The notes under the pieces are model-generated. The model had not been told where the DNA came from and ran no database searches. It saw only the letters and a program-made list of their open reading frames with translations. 13,780 nt of DNA from an uncultured Collinsella sp. (lineage in GTDB: Bacteria > Actinomycetota > Coriobacteriia > Coriobacteriales > Coriobacteriaceae): assembly GCA_902388545.1 (NCBI GenBank), contig CABMPS010000032.1, positions 1 through 13,780 on the forward strand, given 5' to 3'. Of this stretch, positions 13,688-13,780 are shown in pieces. The position numbers and the translations under genes were made by a program. How positions within the stretch are numbered: the stretch's first letter is position 1; the number at the start of each line of letters is the position of its first letter.

Positions 13688-13780
13688 TTACTGAGCGTCC
13701 GCAGCGCCGCAAGCGGTGCCACAGGCCGGAGCAGCCTTGGGATCGGCGGAGCCGCAGGCAGGGGCAGCCGCAGGGTCGGC
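13688..13780 (-). CDS. ACGX-repeat RiPP precursor peptide, C-terminal part
   Basis: Only the last 30 codons and the TAA stop (13690-13688) are in the window; the start and any leader lie beyond its end. The visible part is almost entirely Ala, Pro, Gly, Cys and Asp. It is built from two 11-residue units, ADPAAAPACGS and ADPKAAPACGT, followed by a shortened unit ACGAADAQ at the C-terminus. Each unit carries one cysteine in an ACGx tetrad, giving three cysteines. The next gene starts 24 bases downstream with its own GGAAGGGA site, so they form an operon with the radical SAM/SPASM gene. This fits the class of 'ACGX-repeat peptide' substrates that I recall as partners of such enzymes. The number of repeats, the leader and the promoter cannot be seen. 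Reading it as a low-complexity protein tail is the main alternative. Confidence 0.75.
   Translation of the reverse strand, partial: ADPAAAPACGSADPKAAPACGTACGAADAQ

Overview
The window is GC-rich bacterial DNA with short intergenic gaps, AGGAG-type ribosome binding sites and some GTG starts. The gene set (orphan hybrid kinase with extracytoplasmic solute-binding domains, MalY/PatB-type lyase, ACGX-type radical SAM locus) and the GGGGACG hairpins between genes suggest a gut Coriobacteriia, most likely Collinsella or a relative. That assignment comes from pattern recognition; no search was run. There is no rRNA, tRNA, CRISPR array or transposase gene.

Layout, left to right. Bases 1-160 hold two copies of an inverted-repeat element exactly 80 bp apart. 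A promoter with a GTGTATATA/TATATACAC palindrome follows, driving a GntR(YtrA-like)-ABC ATPase-ABC-2 permease operon (253-2233, +). On the minus strand lie a ClC-type anion channel/transporter (2356-3660), a LOG-family Rossmann protein (3786-4319) and a small two-TM potassium-channel-like protein (4356-4781). A perfect 20-bp REP-like hairpin (4852-4907) separates these from a 934-residue hybrid histidine kinase (4994-7798, +) and a NimA-like flavin-binding split-barrel protein (7840-8319, +). A convergent hairpin follows, then two minus-strand genes: a MalY/PatB-type PLP enzyme (8416-9627) and trmO (9740-10477). Divergent from trmO is an XRE regulator that joins an HTH, a zinc ribbon and a TipAS-like domain (10618-11445, +), followed by a glutaredoxin (11497-11742, +), a strong terminator and a second GGGGACG hairpin.

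The right end (11950-13780, minus) is the most interesting part. It is a RiPP-type operon read right to left: a small Ala/Cys-rich peptide with tandem ADPxAAPACGx units (N-terminus beyond the window), an FMN split-barrel protein fused to a two-cluster ferredoxin, and a radical SAM/SPASM enzyme. It matches what I remember as the 'ACGX system', a family predicted bioinformatically and, to my knowledge, with no defined product. The natural reading is that the SPASM enzyme modifies the ACGX repeats while the flavin/ferredoxin protein supplies electrons or does a second redox step.

Several genes here deal with small molecules and redox: a YtrABC-like exporter set, a possible peptide-antibiotic sensor, a glutaredoxin and two split-barrel flavoproteins. 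Apart from the three obvious operons, no functional coupling between them is shown by the sequence.
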